A DNA stretch of 32,319 nt from Flavobacteriales bacterium (GCA_013214205.1 JABSPQ010000394.1:1-32319); one strand, 5' to 3'. Positions 18,731 through 29,023 are shown, counted from the stretch's first letter. The notes: generated by a model from the sequence alone, not told the origin. Made by a program: numbers and translations.

Positions 18731-20392
18731 ATGCTACAGCAATTATCAATTAAAAACTATGCGCTCATCAACGAGCTCGAAATCTCTTTAAGCGAAGGGC
18801 TTTCAATCATTACTGGAGAAACAGGTGCTGGTAAATCTATTCTTATAGGAGCACTTGGTTTGCTTGCTGGGCAACGCGCCGACGTTAATGTATTGCAAGA
18901 CAAAAAAAGCAAGTGTATTGTTGAAGGACTATTTGAGATCAGTAATTACAAGTTGAATGATTTCTTCGACAAGTTAGAATTGGACTTTGATGTTAATACA
19001 ACGATCCGTCGTGAAATTAATGCAGCTGGTAAATCGAGGGCGTTTATAAACGACACGCCAGTTAAACTGGATACACTTAAAAAGCTAAGCAGTCATTTAT
19101 TAGATATTCATTCGCAACACGAAATGCGAAGTTTGAGTTCGAGCAAAATTCAATTGAGTGTAATCGACGCGTTTTCTACAGAGCAAAAAACATTAGAAAA
19201 GTACCAAACGGAATATGCTGTCTATACAGACCTTAAAACGAAACACGACGATTTAGTAGAGCAAGAGAATAAATCGAAACTCGATCTGGATTATTTTCAG
19301 TTTCAGTTTAACGAATTGGAAGATGCTACACTTAAGGAAAACGAACTTGCCGACTTGGAACGAGATGTTTCAACATTAAGTAACAGCGAGGAGATTAAAG
19401 CCAATTTAGAAAGTGCGGTAGCAGGCTTGATAGATAGAGAGGATAACTTGCTCAATATATTAAATCAAATTAATTCTGCCATTCGTTCTATTTCAAAGTA
19501 CCACCCAGATGTAGCAACTCAATTAACAAGGTTAGAAAGTAGCTACATCGAGTTAAAAGATATTGCTGGCGAATTAGAGAGCTTATCGGGCAATATCGAA
19601 TACGACGGTTCTAAGTTGGAGGGTATGCAGGATAGGCTCGATATGATTAATGGTTTGTTGCACAAGCATCGCAAAGAATCTGTTGACGAATTGATCCTAT
19701 TGAAAAACGATTTAAGCGACAGGTTAATTAATATTTCTTCTTTAGAAAACGAGATAATAGCTATTAAGGAAGAGTTGGAGCAATCGTTTACCAAGATTGA
19801 TAAACTGGCGAAATCGCTTACCCAAAAGAGAATTTCCATCATTCCAGAGATGGAAAAGAAGATTCATGAGTTGCTTGCTCAAATGGCTATGCCCGATGCA
19901 TATTTAACAATCAAGCACACAGAATTAGATCATTTAACCCAAAACGGAAGAGATCAAGTACAGTTTTTATTCTCTGCCAATAAAGGATCTACACCAAAAG
20001 AACTCAATAAAGTGGCTTCGGGCGGAGAACTGTCCAGGCTAATGCTCGCCATTAAATCTATTGTTGCGGAGTTAATGTTTATGCCCACCATTATTTTTGA
20101 TGAAATAGATACAGGTGTTTCTGGCGATGTGGCAGATAAAGTTGGTAGAATAATGACAAACATGTCTCATGCAATGCAAGTAATAAGCATTACGCACCTA
20201 CCTCAAATTGCAAGCAAGGGCCGAAATCACTTCTTTGTTTCTAAAAAAAGTGATGGTACAACAACGCATACAAGCATTCGCAAGCTAAACAAAACCGAAA
20301 GGGTAGAGGAGATAGCAAAAATGTTGAGCGGAGCAGAACTTTCTAAAGCTGCACTTCAAAATGCAAAAGCTTTACTAAATACATCAGAATAA
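18731..20392 (+). CDS. recN: DNA repair ATPase RecN
   Basis: RecN is an SMC-like ATPase that acts early in double-strand break repair. This 553-residue protein starts with LQQLSIKNYALINELEISL and Walker A GETGAGKS at 29-36. Its central coiled coil (about 150-370) is rich in Glu, Lys and Leu heptads. The C-terminal ABC half has the signature LNKVASGGELSRLMLAIKSI and Walker B PTIIFDEIDTGVSGDVADKV, then QVISITHLPQIAS. The length is standard. It is the last gene of the bamD operon. The 125-base gap to fabI shows no obvious terminator. Confidence 0.96.
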   Translation: MLQQLSIKNYALINELEISLSEGLSIITGETGAGKSILIGALGLLAGQRADVNVLQDKKSKCIVEGLFEISNYKLNDFFDKLELDFDVNTTIRREINAAGKSRAFINDTPVKLDTLKKLSSHLLDIHSQHEMRSLSSSKIQLSVIDAFSTEQKTLEKYQTEYAVYTDLKTKHDDLVEQENKSKLDLDYFQFQFNELEDATLKENELADLERDVSTLSNSEEIKANLESAVAGLIDREDNLLNILNQINSAIRSISKYHPDVATQLTRLESSYIELKDIAGELESLSGNIEYDGSKLEGMQDRLDMINGLLHKHRKESVDELILLKNDLSDRLINISSLENEIIAIKEELEQSFTKIDKLAKSLTQKRISIIPEMEKKIHELLAQMAMPDAYLTIKHTELDHLTQNGRDQVQFLFSANKGSTPKELNKVASGGELSRLMLAIKSIVAELMFMPTIIFDEIDTGVSGDVADKVGRIMTNMSHAMQVISITHLPQIASKGRNHFFVSKKSDGTTTHTSIRKLNKTERVEEIAKMLSGAELSKAALQNAKALLNTSE

Positions 20393-20490
20393 CAAAATTG
20401 GCACATTAAGTGCTGATGGCTGTTGAATTATTAAACATTCAATGTTAATAGCAAATGCATAAATGGTGTTAAATACACAAAACGATTTTT

Positions 20491-20498
20491 TATATTTG
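20491..20498 (+). promoter_or_regulatory. -7 box of fabI
   Basis: TATATTTG matches TAnnTTTG, followed by CG and an A-rich leader. The box ends 19 bases before the fabI ATG, so a short leader of about 13 bases is expected. Confidence 0.5.
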
Positions 20499-20517
20499 CG
20501 CAAATTAAAACTACAAC

Positions 20518-21348
20518 ATGGCATACGATTTATTAAAAGGGAAAAAAGGAATCATTTTTGGAGCACTAGATCAAAAATCTATTGCATGGAAAGTAGCTGA
20601 AAAGGTTCACGAAGAAGGTGGAACATTCACTTTAACCAATGCGCCAATAGCATTGCGAATGGGAGCCATTAATGAATTGGCCGAAAAAACAGGTTCTACA
20701 GTTATCGGTGCAGATGCATCTAATGTAGAAGATATTGAAAATCTAATTGAGCAGTCTATAGAAATCTTAGGCGGTAAGTTAGATTTTATCCTGCACTGTA
20801 TTGGTATGTCACCAAACGTTAGAAAACAAAGAGCTTATACTGATTTGAACTACGATTTCTATTTAAAAACAATCGACATTTCAGCTTTATCGCTTCATAA
20901 AACGCTTCAAACTTGTTACAAGAAGGATGCTTTAAATGATTGCGCTTCAGTTTTGACATTGTCTTACATTGCTGCTCAAAGAATTCTACCGGGATATTCG
21001 GATATGGCTGAAGCTAAATCTACATTAGAATCTATTGTTAGAAGTTTCGGTTATATGTACGGAAACAAAAATGGAACTAGAATTAACTCTGTATCTCAAT
21101 CTCCAACAATGACAACAGCAGGAGAGGGCGTTAAAGGATTACACAAATTCTATTATTATGCAGATGATGTTGCTCCTTTAGGAAATGCTCCAGCAGAAAC
21201 ATGTGCTGATTATTGTGTTACATTGTTTTCAGATTTAACCAAAATGGTTACAATGCAAAACTTATTTCACGATGGAGGATTCTCTAACACTATGATTAGT
21301 GATAAATTATTAGACAAATACGATAATCCAGATTTTAAAGGAGAGTAG
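20518..21348 (+). CDS. fabI: Enoyl-[acyl-carrier-protein] reductase FabI
   Basis: FabI reduces trans-2-enoyl-ACP with NADH in the last step of each fatty-acid elongation cycle. The 276-residue short-chain dehydrogenase fold begins with KGKKGIIFGALDQKSIAWKVA, the divergent nucleotide-binding loop of FabI. LHCIGMSPN precedes the active site. The catalytic set is Tyr150, Tyr160 and Lys167 (YSDMAEAK, the YX6K spacing that marks FabI). It is the main target of triclosan-type inhibitors in other species. The C-terminal codons KGE and the stop form the left arm of a terminator hairpin. The gene has its own promoter box. Confidence 0.95.
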   Translation: MAYDLLKGKKGIIFGALDQKSIAWKVAEKVHEEGGTFTLTNAPIALRMGAINELAEKTGSTVIGADASNVEDIENLIEQSIEILGGKLDFILHCIGMSPNVRKQRAYTDLNYDFYLKTIDISALSLHKTLQTCYKKDALNDCASVLTLSYIAAQRILPGYSDMAEAKSTLESIVRSFGYMYGNKNGTRINSVSQSPTMTTAGEGVKGLHKFYYYADDVAPLGNAPAETCADYCVTLFSDLTKMVTMQNLFHDGGFSNTMISDKLLDKYDNPDFKGE

Positions 21349-21364
21349 TTAACTCTCCTTTTCA
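21337..21364 (+). terminator. fabI terminator hairpin overlapping the stop codon
   Basis: AAAGGAGAG (21337-21345), which encodes the last three fabI codons, pairs with CTCTCCTTT (21353-21361), followed by further T. The same hairpin recurs at the end of clpC (21469-21492). Confidence 0.65.
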
Positions 21365-21466
21365 CAATCGTATTTATCTTCGGGTACGCCTTAAAAAGGT
21401 AGGCTTAGTAAGCTTTATCAATTTTCCTTTCTCCATTTCCGAATCCAGCCAAAATCTTATCGAATA
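21361..21466 (-). pseudogene. Decayed tandem copy of the clpC 3' end
   Basis: The minus-strand sequence between fabI and clpC aligns with the last 120 or so bases of clpC. Shared blocks include GATAAGATTT, then TAAAGxTTACxAAGCC, and GAAAAGGAGAGTTAA at the end. In one frame it reads FDKILAGFGNGERKIDKAY and then a stop, beside the true clpC tail [19 protein letters not shown]. Frameshifts and substitutions break it, so it is not expected to be translated. It keeps the hairpin that ends the gene, giving two terminators in a row for the minus strand. Confidence 0.6.
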
Positions 21467-21468
21467 TT

Positions 21469-21492
21469 AAAGGAGAGCTTTAACTCTCCTTT
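21469..21492 (-). terminator. clpC terminator hairpin
   Basis: Minus-strand AAAGGAGAG (21492-21484) lies in the last codons of clpC and pairs with CTCTCCTTT (21477-21469). The TAA stop sits in the loop. It has the same arms as the fabI terminator 130 bases away. Confidence 0.5.
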
Positions 21493-24059
21493 TCATTATC
21501 GTCTTTCTTCGTATCCTGATCTACCTTACTAGCTTTTGGCTTGGTAATCTTTATAGCGATCTTTTCTTTCTTCTTATCCAGGCCTACCGAAATCTTATCA
21601 CCTTCATTCAATGAAGCGTTAATGATTTCCTCAGCTAAAGGATCTTCTAAGCATTTCTGAATTGCTCTCTTAATTGGTCTTGCACCAAATTGTGCGTCAT
21701 ATCCTTTATCAGCAATAAAGTCTTTGGCTTCATCAGTCAACTTAATAAGGTATCCCAATTTCTCCAAACGTTTATACAACCCTTTCAATTCGATATCTAT
21801 AATTTTATGGATATCATCCATTTTAAGGTTATTAAACACAATTACATCATCAATTCTGTTCAAGAACTCTGGTGCAAACGACTTTTTAAGCGAATTTTCA
21901 ATTACTCCTTTAGCGTAATCGTCAGAAGATTCCTTTTTAGCAGAAGTGCTAAAACCAACACCTTCACCAAAATCTTTCAATTCTCTCGAACCAATATTAG
22001 AAGTCATTATAATAATGGTATTCTTAAAGTCAATCTTTCTACCAAGACTGTCTGTAATTTGTCCATCATCCAAAACCTGTAACAATAAATTGAACACATC
22101 TGGATGCGCTTTTTCAATTTCGTCTAACAAAATCACCGAATAAGGTTTTCTTCTTACCTTCTCAGTAAGCTGTCCACCTTCTTCATAGCCAACATATCCC
22201 GGAGGTGCTCCAACCAATCTCGATATAGCGAACTTCTCCATGTACTCGCTCATGTCAATTCTAATTAAAGCATCTTCACTATCAAATAAGTTAGACGATA
22301 ATATTTTAGCCAATTGAGTTTTGCCAACACCAGTAGGGCCTAAGAAAATAAACGTTCCAATTGGTTTGTTCGGGTCTTTAAGGCCAGCTCTATTCCGCTG
22401 AATAGCTTTAACAACTTTTTCTACCGCGTCGTCCTGGCCAATAATGCGTTCTTTTATTTCGTCACCCATCCTGGATAGACGAGAACCTTCTTTTTCAGCA
22501 ATTCGTTGAACAGGTACACCCGAAATCATGGCAACTACTTCAGCCACATTTTCAGCACTAACTGTTTCTCTGTGATTTTTAGTTTCTTCTTCCCATTTTT
22601 TCTTAGCTACCTCAAGGTCTTCAAGGAGGTTACGCTCTTTGTCTCTTAACTTGGCGGCCTCTTCGTACTTCTGACTTCGAACAACCATGTTCTTGTCTTC
22701 TTTAACCTTTTCGATCTTTTCTTCGATCTCAATTACATTCTTCGGAACTACAATATTCTTTATATGTACTCTAGAGCCAGCTTCATCCAAAGCATCAATC
22801 GCTTTATCTGGATGATGCCTATCGCTTATATACCTGGTTGTGAGCACAACGCAAGCTTTAAGTGCATCATCAGTATAAGTAACATTGTGGTGATCTTCGT
22901 ACCTTCCTTTAACTTGTTCCAGTATCGTAATTGTTTCTTCTTCGTTAGTAGGTTCAATCAATACCTTTTGGAATCTTCTTTCTAAAGCGCCATCCTTCTC
23001 TATATACTGTCTATACTCATCTAAAGTAGTTGCACCAATACATTGCACTTCGCCACGCGCTAGAGCCGGCTTAAACATGTTAGAAGCATCTAATGAGCCC
23101 GAAGCACCTCCAGCACCAACAATGGTGTGAATTTCATCAATAAACAAGATGATATTTGGTGTTTTCTCTAATTCGTTCAACACAGCCTTCATTCTTTCTT
23201 CAAACTGTCCTCTGTATTTAGTACCAGCAACCAAAGAAGCCAAGTCTAATGTTACAATTCGTTTGTTGAATAAGATTCTGGATACCTTTTTATCTACAAT
23301 TCTAATTGCTAAACCTTCTGCAATGGCAGATTTACCAACACCTGGCTCTCCAATAAGAATCGGGTTGTTTTTCTTTCTTCTACTCAATATTTGAGAAACT
23401 CGCTCAATTTCTAACTCACGACCTACTACAGGATCTAATCGATCTTCCTCGGCCATTCTTGTTAAATCTCTTCCGAAATTGTCAAGTACTGGTGTTTTTG
23501 ATTTGGTATCTGTAGATTTCTTGATATCTCCACCTAGCCCTCCTTCATTGCCCGGCTCGTCATCATCATCATCATCGTCGCCATCAATAGGGCTTTCTGA
23601 GAAATCTGCTGTTGGTTCAAAGTTCGAAAGGATTTGTTCTAATTCTTCTTTCACGTCAATATAAGTTACATTAAATTTTTCTAGCGACTTTGTCGCAATG
23701 TTATCATCATCCTTTAGTAAAGCCAATAGTAAATGCTCCGTACCAATCATGTTGCTTTTAAACAACTTCGCTTCAAGATAGGTGATTTTAAGAGCCTTTT
23801 CAGCTTGTTTGACTAAAGGGATATTGCCAGCCGATTTTTTATTAGTGGCTTTCTTGCTTGTTGTTTTTTCTATATACTTTCTAAGTTCAAATAAATCGAC
23901 GTCTAATGTTTGCATTATTTTTACTGCAACACCTTCGCCTTCTCTTAGTATACCAAGGAGTAAATGCTCTGGTCCAATATAGTCGTGATTGAGCCGTAGA
24001 GCCTCTTCGCGACTAAAAGTTATTACGTCTTTTACTCTGGGGGAAAATTTAGCTTCCAT
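21480..24059 (-). CDS. clpC: AAA+ chaperone ClpC (ATP-binding subunit of Clp protease)
   Basis: ClpC unfolds proteins and feeds them to ClpP. In this 859-residue protein, two Clp_N repeats occupy about 1-145 ([28 protein letters not shown]; then [12 protein letters not shown]). A linker with seven consecutive Asp follows near 161-167. The first AAA+ module has Walker A GEPGVGKS (237-244) and Walker [23 protein letters not shown]-like middle segment ([22 protein letters not shown]) separates ClpC from ClpA and ClpB. The second AAA+ module has [14 protein letters not shown] and [16 protein letters not shown], and ends in an acidic, lysine-rich tail. A TAnnTTTG box lies about 90 bases upstream. 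The region is transcribed toward fabI. Confidence 0.96.
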   Translation of the reverse strand: MEAKFSPRVKDVITFSREEALRLNHDYIGPEHLLLGILREGEGVAVKIMQTLDVDLFELRKYIEKTTSKKATNKKSAGNIPLVKQAEKALKITYLEAKLFKSNMIGTEHLLLALLKDDDNIATKSLEKFNVTYIDVKEELEQILSNFEPTADFSESPIDGDDDDDDDEPGNEGGLGGDIKKSTDTKSKTPVLDNFGRDLTRMAEEDRLDPVVGRELEIERVSQILSRRKKNNPILIGEPGVGKSAIAEGLAIRIVDKKVSRILFNKRIVTLDLASLVAGTKYRGQFEERMKAVLNELEKTPNIILFIDEIHTIVGAGGASGSLDASNMFKPALARGEVQCIGATTLDEYRQYIEKDGALERRFQKVLIEPTNEEETITILEQVKGRYEDHHNVTYTDDALKACVVLTTRYISDRHHPDKAIDALDEAGSRVHIKNIVVPKNVIEIEEKIEKVKEDKNMVVRSQKYEEAAKLRDKERNLLEDLEVAKKKWEEETKNHRETVSAENVAEVVAMISGVPVQRIAEKEGSRLSRMGDEIKERIIGQDDAVEKVVKAIQRNRAGLKDPNKPIGTFIFLGPTGVGKTQLAKILSSNLFDSEDALIRIDMSEYMEKFAISRLVGAPPGYVGYEEGGQLTEKVRRKPYSVILLDEIEKAHPDVFNLLLQVLDDGQITDSLGRKIDFKNTIIIMTSNIGSRELKDFGEGVGFSTSAKKESSDDYAKGVIENSLKKSFAPEFLNRIDDVIVFNNLKMDDIHKIIDIELKGLYKRLEKLGYLIKLTDEAKDFIADKGYDAQFGARPIKRAIQKCLEDPLAEEIINASLNEGDKISVGLDKKKEKIAIKITKPKASKVDQDTKKDDNEKES

Positions 24060-24146
24060 ACTTATTATTCGGTTTACATTGCCTCTATACTGTTTAACTT
24101 AGATTTGTTCTAGATGTTACATCAAAAGGCATATAATTACTATAAT

Positions 24147-24154
24147 CAAATTTA
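24147..24154 (-). promoter_or_regulatory. Candidate -7 box of clpC
   Basis: Minus-strand TAAATTTG matches TAnnTTTG, about 88 bases before the clpC ATG, in the 260-base gap shared with divergent gyrA. No good -33 TTG is visible, so the call is tentative. Nothing else was recognised in this gap. Confidence 0.35.
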
Positions 24155-24319
24155 ATAAAGCGTCACTCTATTAGTGGTTTATTAATCCGTTTTTATTAAC
24201 AGAATTTTGTTAGTAATATCTTCTGTTTAAACGGTTATAATCAACTTCTATTATGCTACTTTCGGTAGGATATACAACAATGGTGCAAAACTAATTATAG
24301 CGCTTAAATACAGGTCATT

Positions 24320-26995
24320 ATGGCAGATGGAGAAAAAATAATTCAGATAAATATTGAGGATGAAATGAAATCCTCGTACATCGATTACTCGATGTCGGTA
24401 ATTGTATCACGTGCATTACCAGATGTTCGAGATGGATTAAAGCCTGTGCACCGTAGGGTATTATATGGTATGTTAGATTTGGGCGTACTGTCAAATCGTC
24501 CGTATAAAAAATCTGCCAGAATTGTAGGAGAGGTACTTGGTAAGTATCATCCACATGGTGATACTTCTGTTTACGACGCCATGGTAAGAATGGCGCAACC
24601 TTGGTCGCTTAGATATCCTTTAGTTGATGGACAAGGTAACTTTGGGTCTGTTGATGGAGATAATCCAGCAGCGATGAGATATACCGAGGTAAGACTTAGA
24701 AAAATTGCTGAGGAGATGTTGCAAGACATCGATAAAGAAACTGTTGACTTCTCTTCCAACTTTGATGATACCTTAAAAGAGCCAACCGTATTACCAACAA
24801 GAATTCCTAACCTATTGTTAAATGGAGGTTCTGGTATTGCAGTAGGTATGGCTACCAACATGGCACCGCATAACATTGGTGAGGTTATAGATGGCACCAT
24901 TGCATATATAGAGAACAACGATATTGAGATCTCTGAATTAATGGAGCACATTAAAGCTCCTGATTTTCCTACAGGCGGTACAATTTACGGTTACGAGGGT
25001 GTTAAAGACGCTTTCGAAACAGGTAGAGGACGTATTGTTATTAGAGGTAAAAGCAATATTGAAGTTAAAGACAGCGGTAGAGAAGTAATTATCGTTACCG
25101 AGATTCCATATATGGTTAACAAAGCCGATATGATTCTTAAAACGGCTGGTTTAATTAACGAGAAGAAAATTGAGGGTATTTCAGATATCAGAGATGAGTC
25201 GGATAGGAACGGAATGAGAATCGTTTACGAGCTGAAAACCAATGCAATTACGAACGTTGTTCTAAATAAATTGTATAAGTATACTGCATTAGAATCTTCT
25301 TTTAGTGTAAACAGTATTGCACTTGTTAAAAAACGCCCACGGATTTTAAATCTAAAAGAAATCATTGGATACTTCGTAGAGCACCGTCATGAAGTAATTG
25401 TAAGAAGAACCCAATACGAATTAAGAAAAGCAGAAGAAAGAGCGCACATCTTAGAAGGGTTAATCATTGCAAGTGATAACATTGATGAAGTAATCAAGAT
25501 AATTAGATCTTCTAAAAGCCCAGATTTGGCTAGAGAAACTTTAATGTCAACTTTCGAACTGTCCGACATTCAGTCCAGAGCAATAGTTGATATGAGATTA
25601 AGATCTCTTACCGGACTAGAGCAAGACAAGCTAAGAGTAGAGTATCAAGAGTATTTGGCTTTAATAGAGAAGTTAAAAGGCATCTTGGATAGCGAGGACA
25701 TCAGAATGCAGATGATTAAAGATGACCTTGTGGAGGTTAAGGAGAAATACCAGGACGAAAGAAGAACGCTTATTGAATATGCTGCTAAAGACTTTAGAAT
25801 TGAAGACATTATAGCGGATAAAGATGTAGTTATTACCATCTCGCATAAAGGATACATTAAACGTACTCCATTATCAGAATACAAAGTACAGGGCAGGGGA
25901 GGAAAAGGCTCTAAAGCCAGTACTACTAGAGACGAAGATTTCTTAGAGTACCTATTCGTTGCTAGTATGCACAACTACATGTTGTTCTTTACAGAGCAAG
26001 GTAAATTGTTCTGGTTAAGAGTATACGAATTGCCAGAAGGTTCTAAAACATCTAAAGGACGTCCAATTCAAAACTTGATTAGTATTCCGCCAGATGATAA
26101 AGTGAAAGCTTTCATCAACACCAAAGATTTGAAAGACGAAGAGTACATCAACAACAATTTCATTGTATTGTGTACCAAGAAAGGGGTTATTAAGAAAACG
26201 GCATTAGCTGCCTATTCTCGTCCAAGAACAAACGGTATCAACGCAATTACTATTAGAGAAGGCGATCAATTGTTAGAAGCTAAATTAACTAGTGGTTCGG
26301 CAGATATCCTAATGGCAATTAAGTCTGGTAGAGCAATTCGTTTCCCTGAAGAGAAAGTAAGAGCAATGGGCAGAAATGCTGCTGGAGTTAGAGGTATTAA
26401 AATAGACACCAATAAAGATGAAGTAATTGGTATGATTTGCATGGAAGACAAAGAACAATCCGTGCTTGTTGTTTCCGAAAAAGGTTATGGTAAAAGATCG
26501 CCTTTAGAAGATTACAGAATCACCAACAGAGGTGGTAAAGGTGTTAAAACACTAAATATTACTGATAAAACAGGAACTTTAGTTGCAATTAAAAATGTGA
26601 TTGATACAGATGATTTAATGATCATCAACAAATCGGGCATTGCAATCAGAATGGCTGTTGAAACACTTAGAGAAATGGGTAGAGCCACTCAAGGTGTTAG
26701 GTTAATCAATTTAAAAGGCGACGACAGCATTGCTGCAGTTACTAAAATTGAAGTTTCGGAAGATGATGACATCGTAGAATTAGACGAAGATGGTAATCCT
26801 ATAGAAAGACCCGAAGCAGAAGAAGGTGCAGAAAACGCTGATGTAACGGACGCTGTAGAAGGTTCTGAAGAAAGTGGCAAAGAAATTGCTGAGGGAGATA
26901 CCAACAACGACGACGACGACGCGTCCTCAGAAGCTTCAGCGGAGGAGGAAGAAGACGAAGCAGAAGACGCGGAAGAGGCTGATTCTGAAGAATAG
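24320..26995 (+). CDS. gyrA: DNA gyrase subunit A with an extended acidic tail
   Basis: GyrA cuts and rejoins DNA in the gyrase complex that introduces negative supercoils. The catalytic Tyr121 lies in [10 protein letters not shown]. The quinolone-contact segment reads [10 protein letters not shown], with Thr82 and Asp86 at the positions equivalent to Ser83 and Asp87 of E. coli. The C-terminal pinwheel has the GyrA box QGRGGKG near residue 530, separating it from ParC, and further blades ([30 protein letters not shown]). The 891-residue length includes an acidic tail from about 812 that is almost entirely Glu, Asp, Ala and Ser. Its DNA carries a diverged copy of a repeat also found downstream of the stop. 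Confidence 0.96.
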   Translation: MADGEKIIQINIEDEMKSSYIDYSMSVIVSRALPDVRDGLKPVHRRVLYGMLDLGVLSNRPYKKSARIVGEVLGKYHPHGDTSVYDAMVRMAQPWSLRYPLVDGQGNFGSVDGDNPAAMRYTEVRLRKIAEEMLQDIDKETVDFSSNFDDTLKEPTVLPTRIPNLLLNGGSGIAVGMATNMAPHNIGEVIDGTIAYIENNDIEISELMEHIKAPDFPTGGTIYGYEGVKDAFETGRGRIVIRGKSNIEVKDSGREVIIVTEIPYMVNKADMILKTAGLINEKKIEGISDIRDESDRNGMRIVYELKTNAITNVVLNKLYKYTALESSFSVNSIALVKKRPRILNLKEIIGYFVEHRHEVIVRRTQYELRKAEERAHILEGLIIASDNIDEVIKIIRSSKSPDLARETLMSTFELSDIQSRAIVDMRLRSLTGLEQDKLRVEYQEYLALIEKLKGILDSEDIRMQMIKDDLVEVKEKYQDERRTLIEYAAKDFRIEDIIADKDVVITISHKGYIKRTPLSEYKVQGRGGKGSKASTTRDEDFLEYLFVASMHNYMLFFTEQGKLFWLRVYELPEGSKTSKGRPIQNLISIPPDDKVKAFINTKDLKDEEYINNNFIVLCTKKGVIKKTALAAYSRPRTNGINAITIREGDQLLEAKLTSGSADILMAIKSGRAIRFPEEKVRAMGRNAAGVRGIKIDTNKDEVIGMICMEDKEQSVLVVSEKGYGKRSPLEDYRITNRGGKGVKTLNITDKTGTLVAIKNVIDTDDLMIINKSGIAIRMAVETLREMGRATQGVRLINLKGDDSIAAVTKIEVSEDDDIVELDEDGNPIERPEAEEGAENADVTDAVEGSEESGKEIAEGDTNNDDDDASSEASAEEEEDEAEDAEEADSEE

Positions 26996-27069
26996 GAAGA
27001 CGTGTCCTCCAAAGCTGATACTGAAGAAACAGGAGGGACGTGCCCTCCGAAGCTTTAGCGAAGGAGGGG
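26918..27069 (+). repeat. Three imperfect copies of a 33-38 base repeat at the gyrA end
   Basis: Copies begin at GACGCGTCCTCAGAAGCTTC (26918), GACGTGTCCTCCAAAGCTGA (26999) and GACGTGCCCTCCGAAGCTTT (27037). Each is followed by an AG-rich end such as GCGAAGGAGGG. Copy one lies in the gyrA coding sequence (tail residues [12 protein letters not shown]); copies two and three lie after the stop. The third has CCTCC...GGAGG ends that can pair. On the minus strand it reads PSFAKASEG, a peptide I associate with a dispersed Bacteroidota repeat. Confidence 0.6.
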
Positions 27070-27096
27070 AAACTGAAAACGATAACTAAAAACATC

Positions 27097-28299
27097 ATGT
27101 ATAAAAAAGCATTAGTATTAATAGCGTTCACCGGCTTAATTGGATCTGCGTTTGGTCAAAATTCGGAAGTCCAAAGCGCAGCAAATTACATTAGACATAA
27201 AGAGTATAAAAAGGCTAAAATTTCTATAGATAAGGCTACGGAAAACGCTACGTCTAAAGGAAAAGCTAAAACGTGGAAATACTGTTCAGAACTGTATTAT
27301 ATCATCGCATCATCTACTAAAGAAAGCATCAAAAGTTTAGATGCTGATGCATTAGAAAAAGCTTTTGAAGCGTTCAAAATGTTGAAAGATCTTGATACCA
27401 AAGGTATTTATAAAAAGGAGTCTTCTGGAGGGTTTGCTAAATGTGGGAACAAATTCTTCTCCAAAGGTGAAGCTGCATATAAGAAAGAACAATTTGCAGA
27501 TGGGCTGAAGTACTTTAATTTATGTACTGAGGCATATGATTATAATGGAGTCCCTAAAACGGGAAGTAGTTACTATCCTCCAATCGAATGGGGAGCTTAT
27601 TGCGCCATTGGTTTAAAAGATTATGCTTTAGCTGAAAAATATTACAGAATGATTATTGATGCAAAAATTGATTTGTTCAATACTTACAGAAATATTTACA
27701 TCCTTTTCAAGAGTGATATGGAGGATTTAGACGGAGCTGAGAAAGTATTAAACGAAGCAATTGCTCTTTTTCCAGATAGCCTTAATCTTAAGATGTACCA
27801 AGTAGATGTGTTACTTAAAAAGGGTGATAAAGATGGTGCTAAAAAGTACCTCGATGCAGCTATCGCCAAAGATCCTAACAATGCTACATTGTATCATTTT
27901 GTCGCACAAGAGGTGTATTTACCCGCAGGAGATAATGAAGAAACAATAAAAAACTTTGTAAAAGCATTCGATTTGAATCCTAACAAGTATTTTCTTGATG
28001 GTTACGATGCCGCTCTTATGTATTATAAAGATGGTGTTGATGTCGACAAAAAAGCTGCCGACATTGAAAACAACACCAAGTACAAAGCCGAAAAAGCGAG
28101 ATCAAAAGATATCATTAGAAAAGCCATCGTTATATTCGAACAAATAGAAACGTTTGCTGGAGAAGATTTAACAACGCTTACTCCCGATGTTAAAGCTACT
28201 TTACAAAACACAATGCAGTACTTAAAAAACTGCTATGTACGTGTTGAAGACATTGATAAAATGAGAGCAGCTAAAGCTAAAATAGCTGAGCTAGAATAA
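27097..28299 (+). CDS. Secreted TPR-repeat protein
   Basis: The 400-residue product begins at ATG 27097 with a signal peptide (KKALVLIAFTGLIGSAFG, cleavage before QNSEV). The open frame extends upstream to 27040, but that part is the dispersed repeat (PSEALAKEG), so the later start is right. The mature protein is helical with TPR-like pairs: SAANYIRHKEYKKAKISIDKA, GEAAYKKEQFADGLKYFNLC, YCAIGLKDYALAEKYYRMI, VLLKKGDKDGAKKYLDAAIA, and FVKAFDLNPNKYFLDGYDAA. No catalytic motif is seen. It is probably a periplasmic scaffold; the partner is unknown. It follows gyrA by about 100 bases and has its own terminator. Confidence 0.8.
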   Translation: MYKKALVLIAFTGLIGSAFGQNSEVQSAANYIRHKEYKKAKISIDKATENATSKGKAKTWKYCSELYYIIASSTKESIKSLDADALEKAFEAFKMLKDLDTKGIYKKESSGGFAKCGNKFFSKGEAAYKKEQFADGLKYFNLCTEAYDYNGVPKTGSSYYPPIEWGAYCAIGLKDYALAEKYYRMIIDAKIDLFNTYRNIYILFKSDMEDLDGAEKVLNEAIALFPDSLNLKMYQVDVLLKKGDKDGAKKYLDAAIAKDPNNATLYHFVAQEVYLPAGDNEETIKNFVKAFDLNPNKYFLDGYDAALMYYKDGVDVDKKAADIENNTKYKAEKARSKDIIRKAIVIFEQIETFAGEDLTTLTPDVKATLQNTMQYLKNCYVRVEDIDKMRAAKAKIAELE

Positions 28300-28325
28300 T
28301 ACCAAGCACGAGAGAATACCAAAGC

Positions 28326-28362
28326 AAAAAAGGCTGTTACGAGAGTAATCAGCCTTTTTTTT
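28326..28362 (+). terminator. Terminator of the TPR gene
   Basis: AAAAAAGGCTG (28326-28336) pairs with CAGCCTTTTTT (28350-28360). The stem extends through TTAC/GTAAT with a one-base bulge, and a T run follows. It is suitable for both converging genes. Confidence 0.8.
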
Positions 28363-28384
28363 GTGTTAATGTGTTCTGTAAAAT

Positions 28385-29023
28385 TTATGCTGGCATAGGC
28401 TGCGTAATCGCTTTACCCGTTGTACTGTTATTTGTTGAGTAATTGTAGCACTGTGTCCATTGTCGACCATCACGATCCTTAAACAAAATGTCAACCTTTA
28501 CAGTTTGAATTTCATTATACTTAATTCTTTTAAGCCTATTAAAGAAAATAGGGTATTCGTGCCCAGGCACTTTAAAGCTACCATCCGCTAAATAAGCCCG
28601 ATCGCTAACATACCCAAACTCATTAGATCTAGCATTAATATTTAGTATTGCCAATTCTTGACCTTCTACCTGCACCTTAAAAACGAAAAAGTTATTCGCT
28701 TCCTTCTTGTACATCATATTTAGTCGTGGTTTCTCGGTATTCAACAAACGTTTTACCTCATCGGCCGAATGATTTCTTATAGTAACATTCGGGTTAAAAA
28801 CAGGTATAGTTCGAGGTCTGGTGCTATCAGCATTGGCTTCCTTCACAATCAGTTTTTCAACCTCTCTAGAAACCCCTGCTACATAAGCATCAATATCATT
28901 ATCCGACTTTACATTGGTTGTCGTTACAGAATCTGTAATCTGCCCATCAACAGGAGTAGGGATAGCATCAGCTGTTGCTCCTTGCTCTTTATTTTCTTCA
29001 TGTTCTTCTTCTGACAAACTCAT
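28385..29023 (-). CDS. Hypothetical protein with acidic N-terminus
   Basis: This 212-residue ORF has no signal peptide or membrane helix. The first 45 residues are Glu/Asp/Thr-rich and look disordered (LSEEEHEENKEQGATADA). A compact domain seems to follow from about 75: TIRNHSADEVKRLLNTEKPRL, ANNFFVFKVQVEGQELAILNI, EYPIFFNRLKRIKYNEIQTV, and VDILFKDRDGRQWTQCYNYS. This is an alternating strand pattern ending in a possible Ig-like or beta-sandwich sheet. I do not recognise the family. A TATATTTA box lies at about 29075-29082 upstream. It shares the bidirectional terminator at 28326-28362 with the TPR gene. Confidence 0.6.
   Translation of the reverse strand: MSLSEEEHEENKEQGATADAIPTPVDGQITDSVTTTNVKSDNDIDAYVAGVSREVEKLIVKEANADSTRPRTIPVFNPNVTIRNHSADEVKRLLNTEKPRLNMMYKKEANNFFVFKVQVEGQELAILNINARSNEFGYVSDRAYLADGSFKVPGHEYPIFFNRLKRIKYNEIQTVKVDILFKDRDGRQWTQCYNYSTNNSTTGKAITQPMPA

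Noticed and set aside
23560-23582. Seven-Asp codon run in clpC as a repeat array
   Set aside because: It lies in a flexible linker between the N-domain and the first AAA+ module, where acidic low complexity is unremarkable.
24560-24582. Thr82 in GyrA at the position of E. coli Ser83, as a quinolone-resistance mutation
   Set aside because: [10 protein letters not shown] with Thr here is, as far as I recall, a natural form in related bacteria; Asp86 is kept. No resistance claim is supported.
27040-27096. Start of the TPR protein at 27040
   Set aside because: The extra 19 residues come from the dispersed repeat; the signal peptide begins at ATG 27097.
26689-27131. Long antisense ORFs opposite the gyrA tail (107 and 110 aa, Ser- or Leu/Arg-rich)
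   Set aside because: They are shadows of the acidic GAA/GAC codon tail of GyrA; low-complexity composition and no start context.
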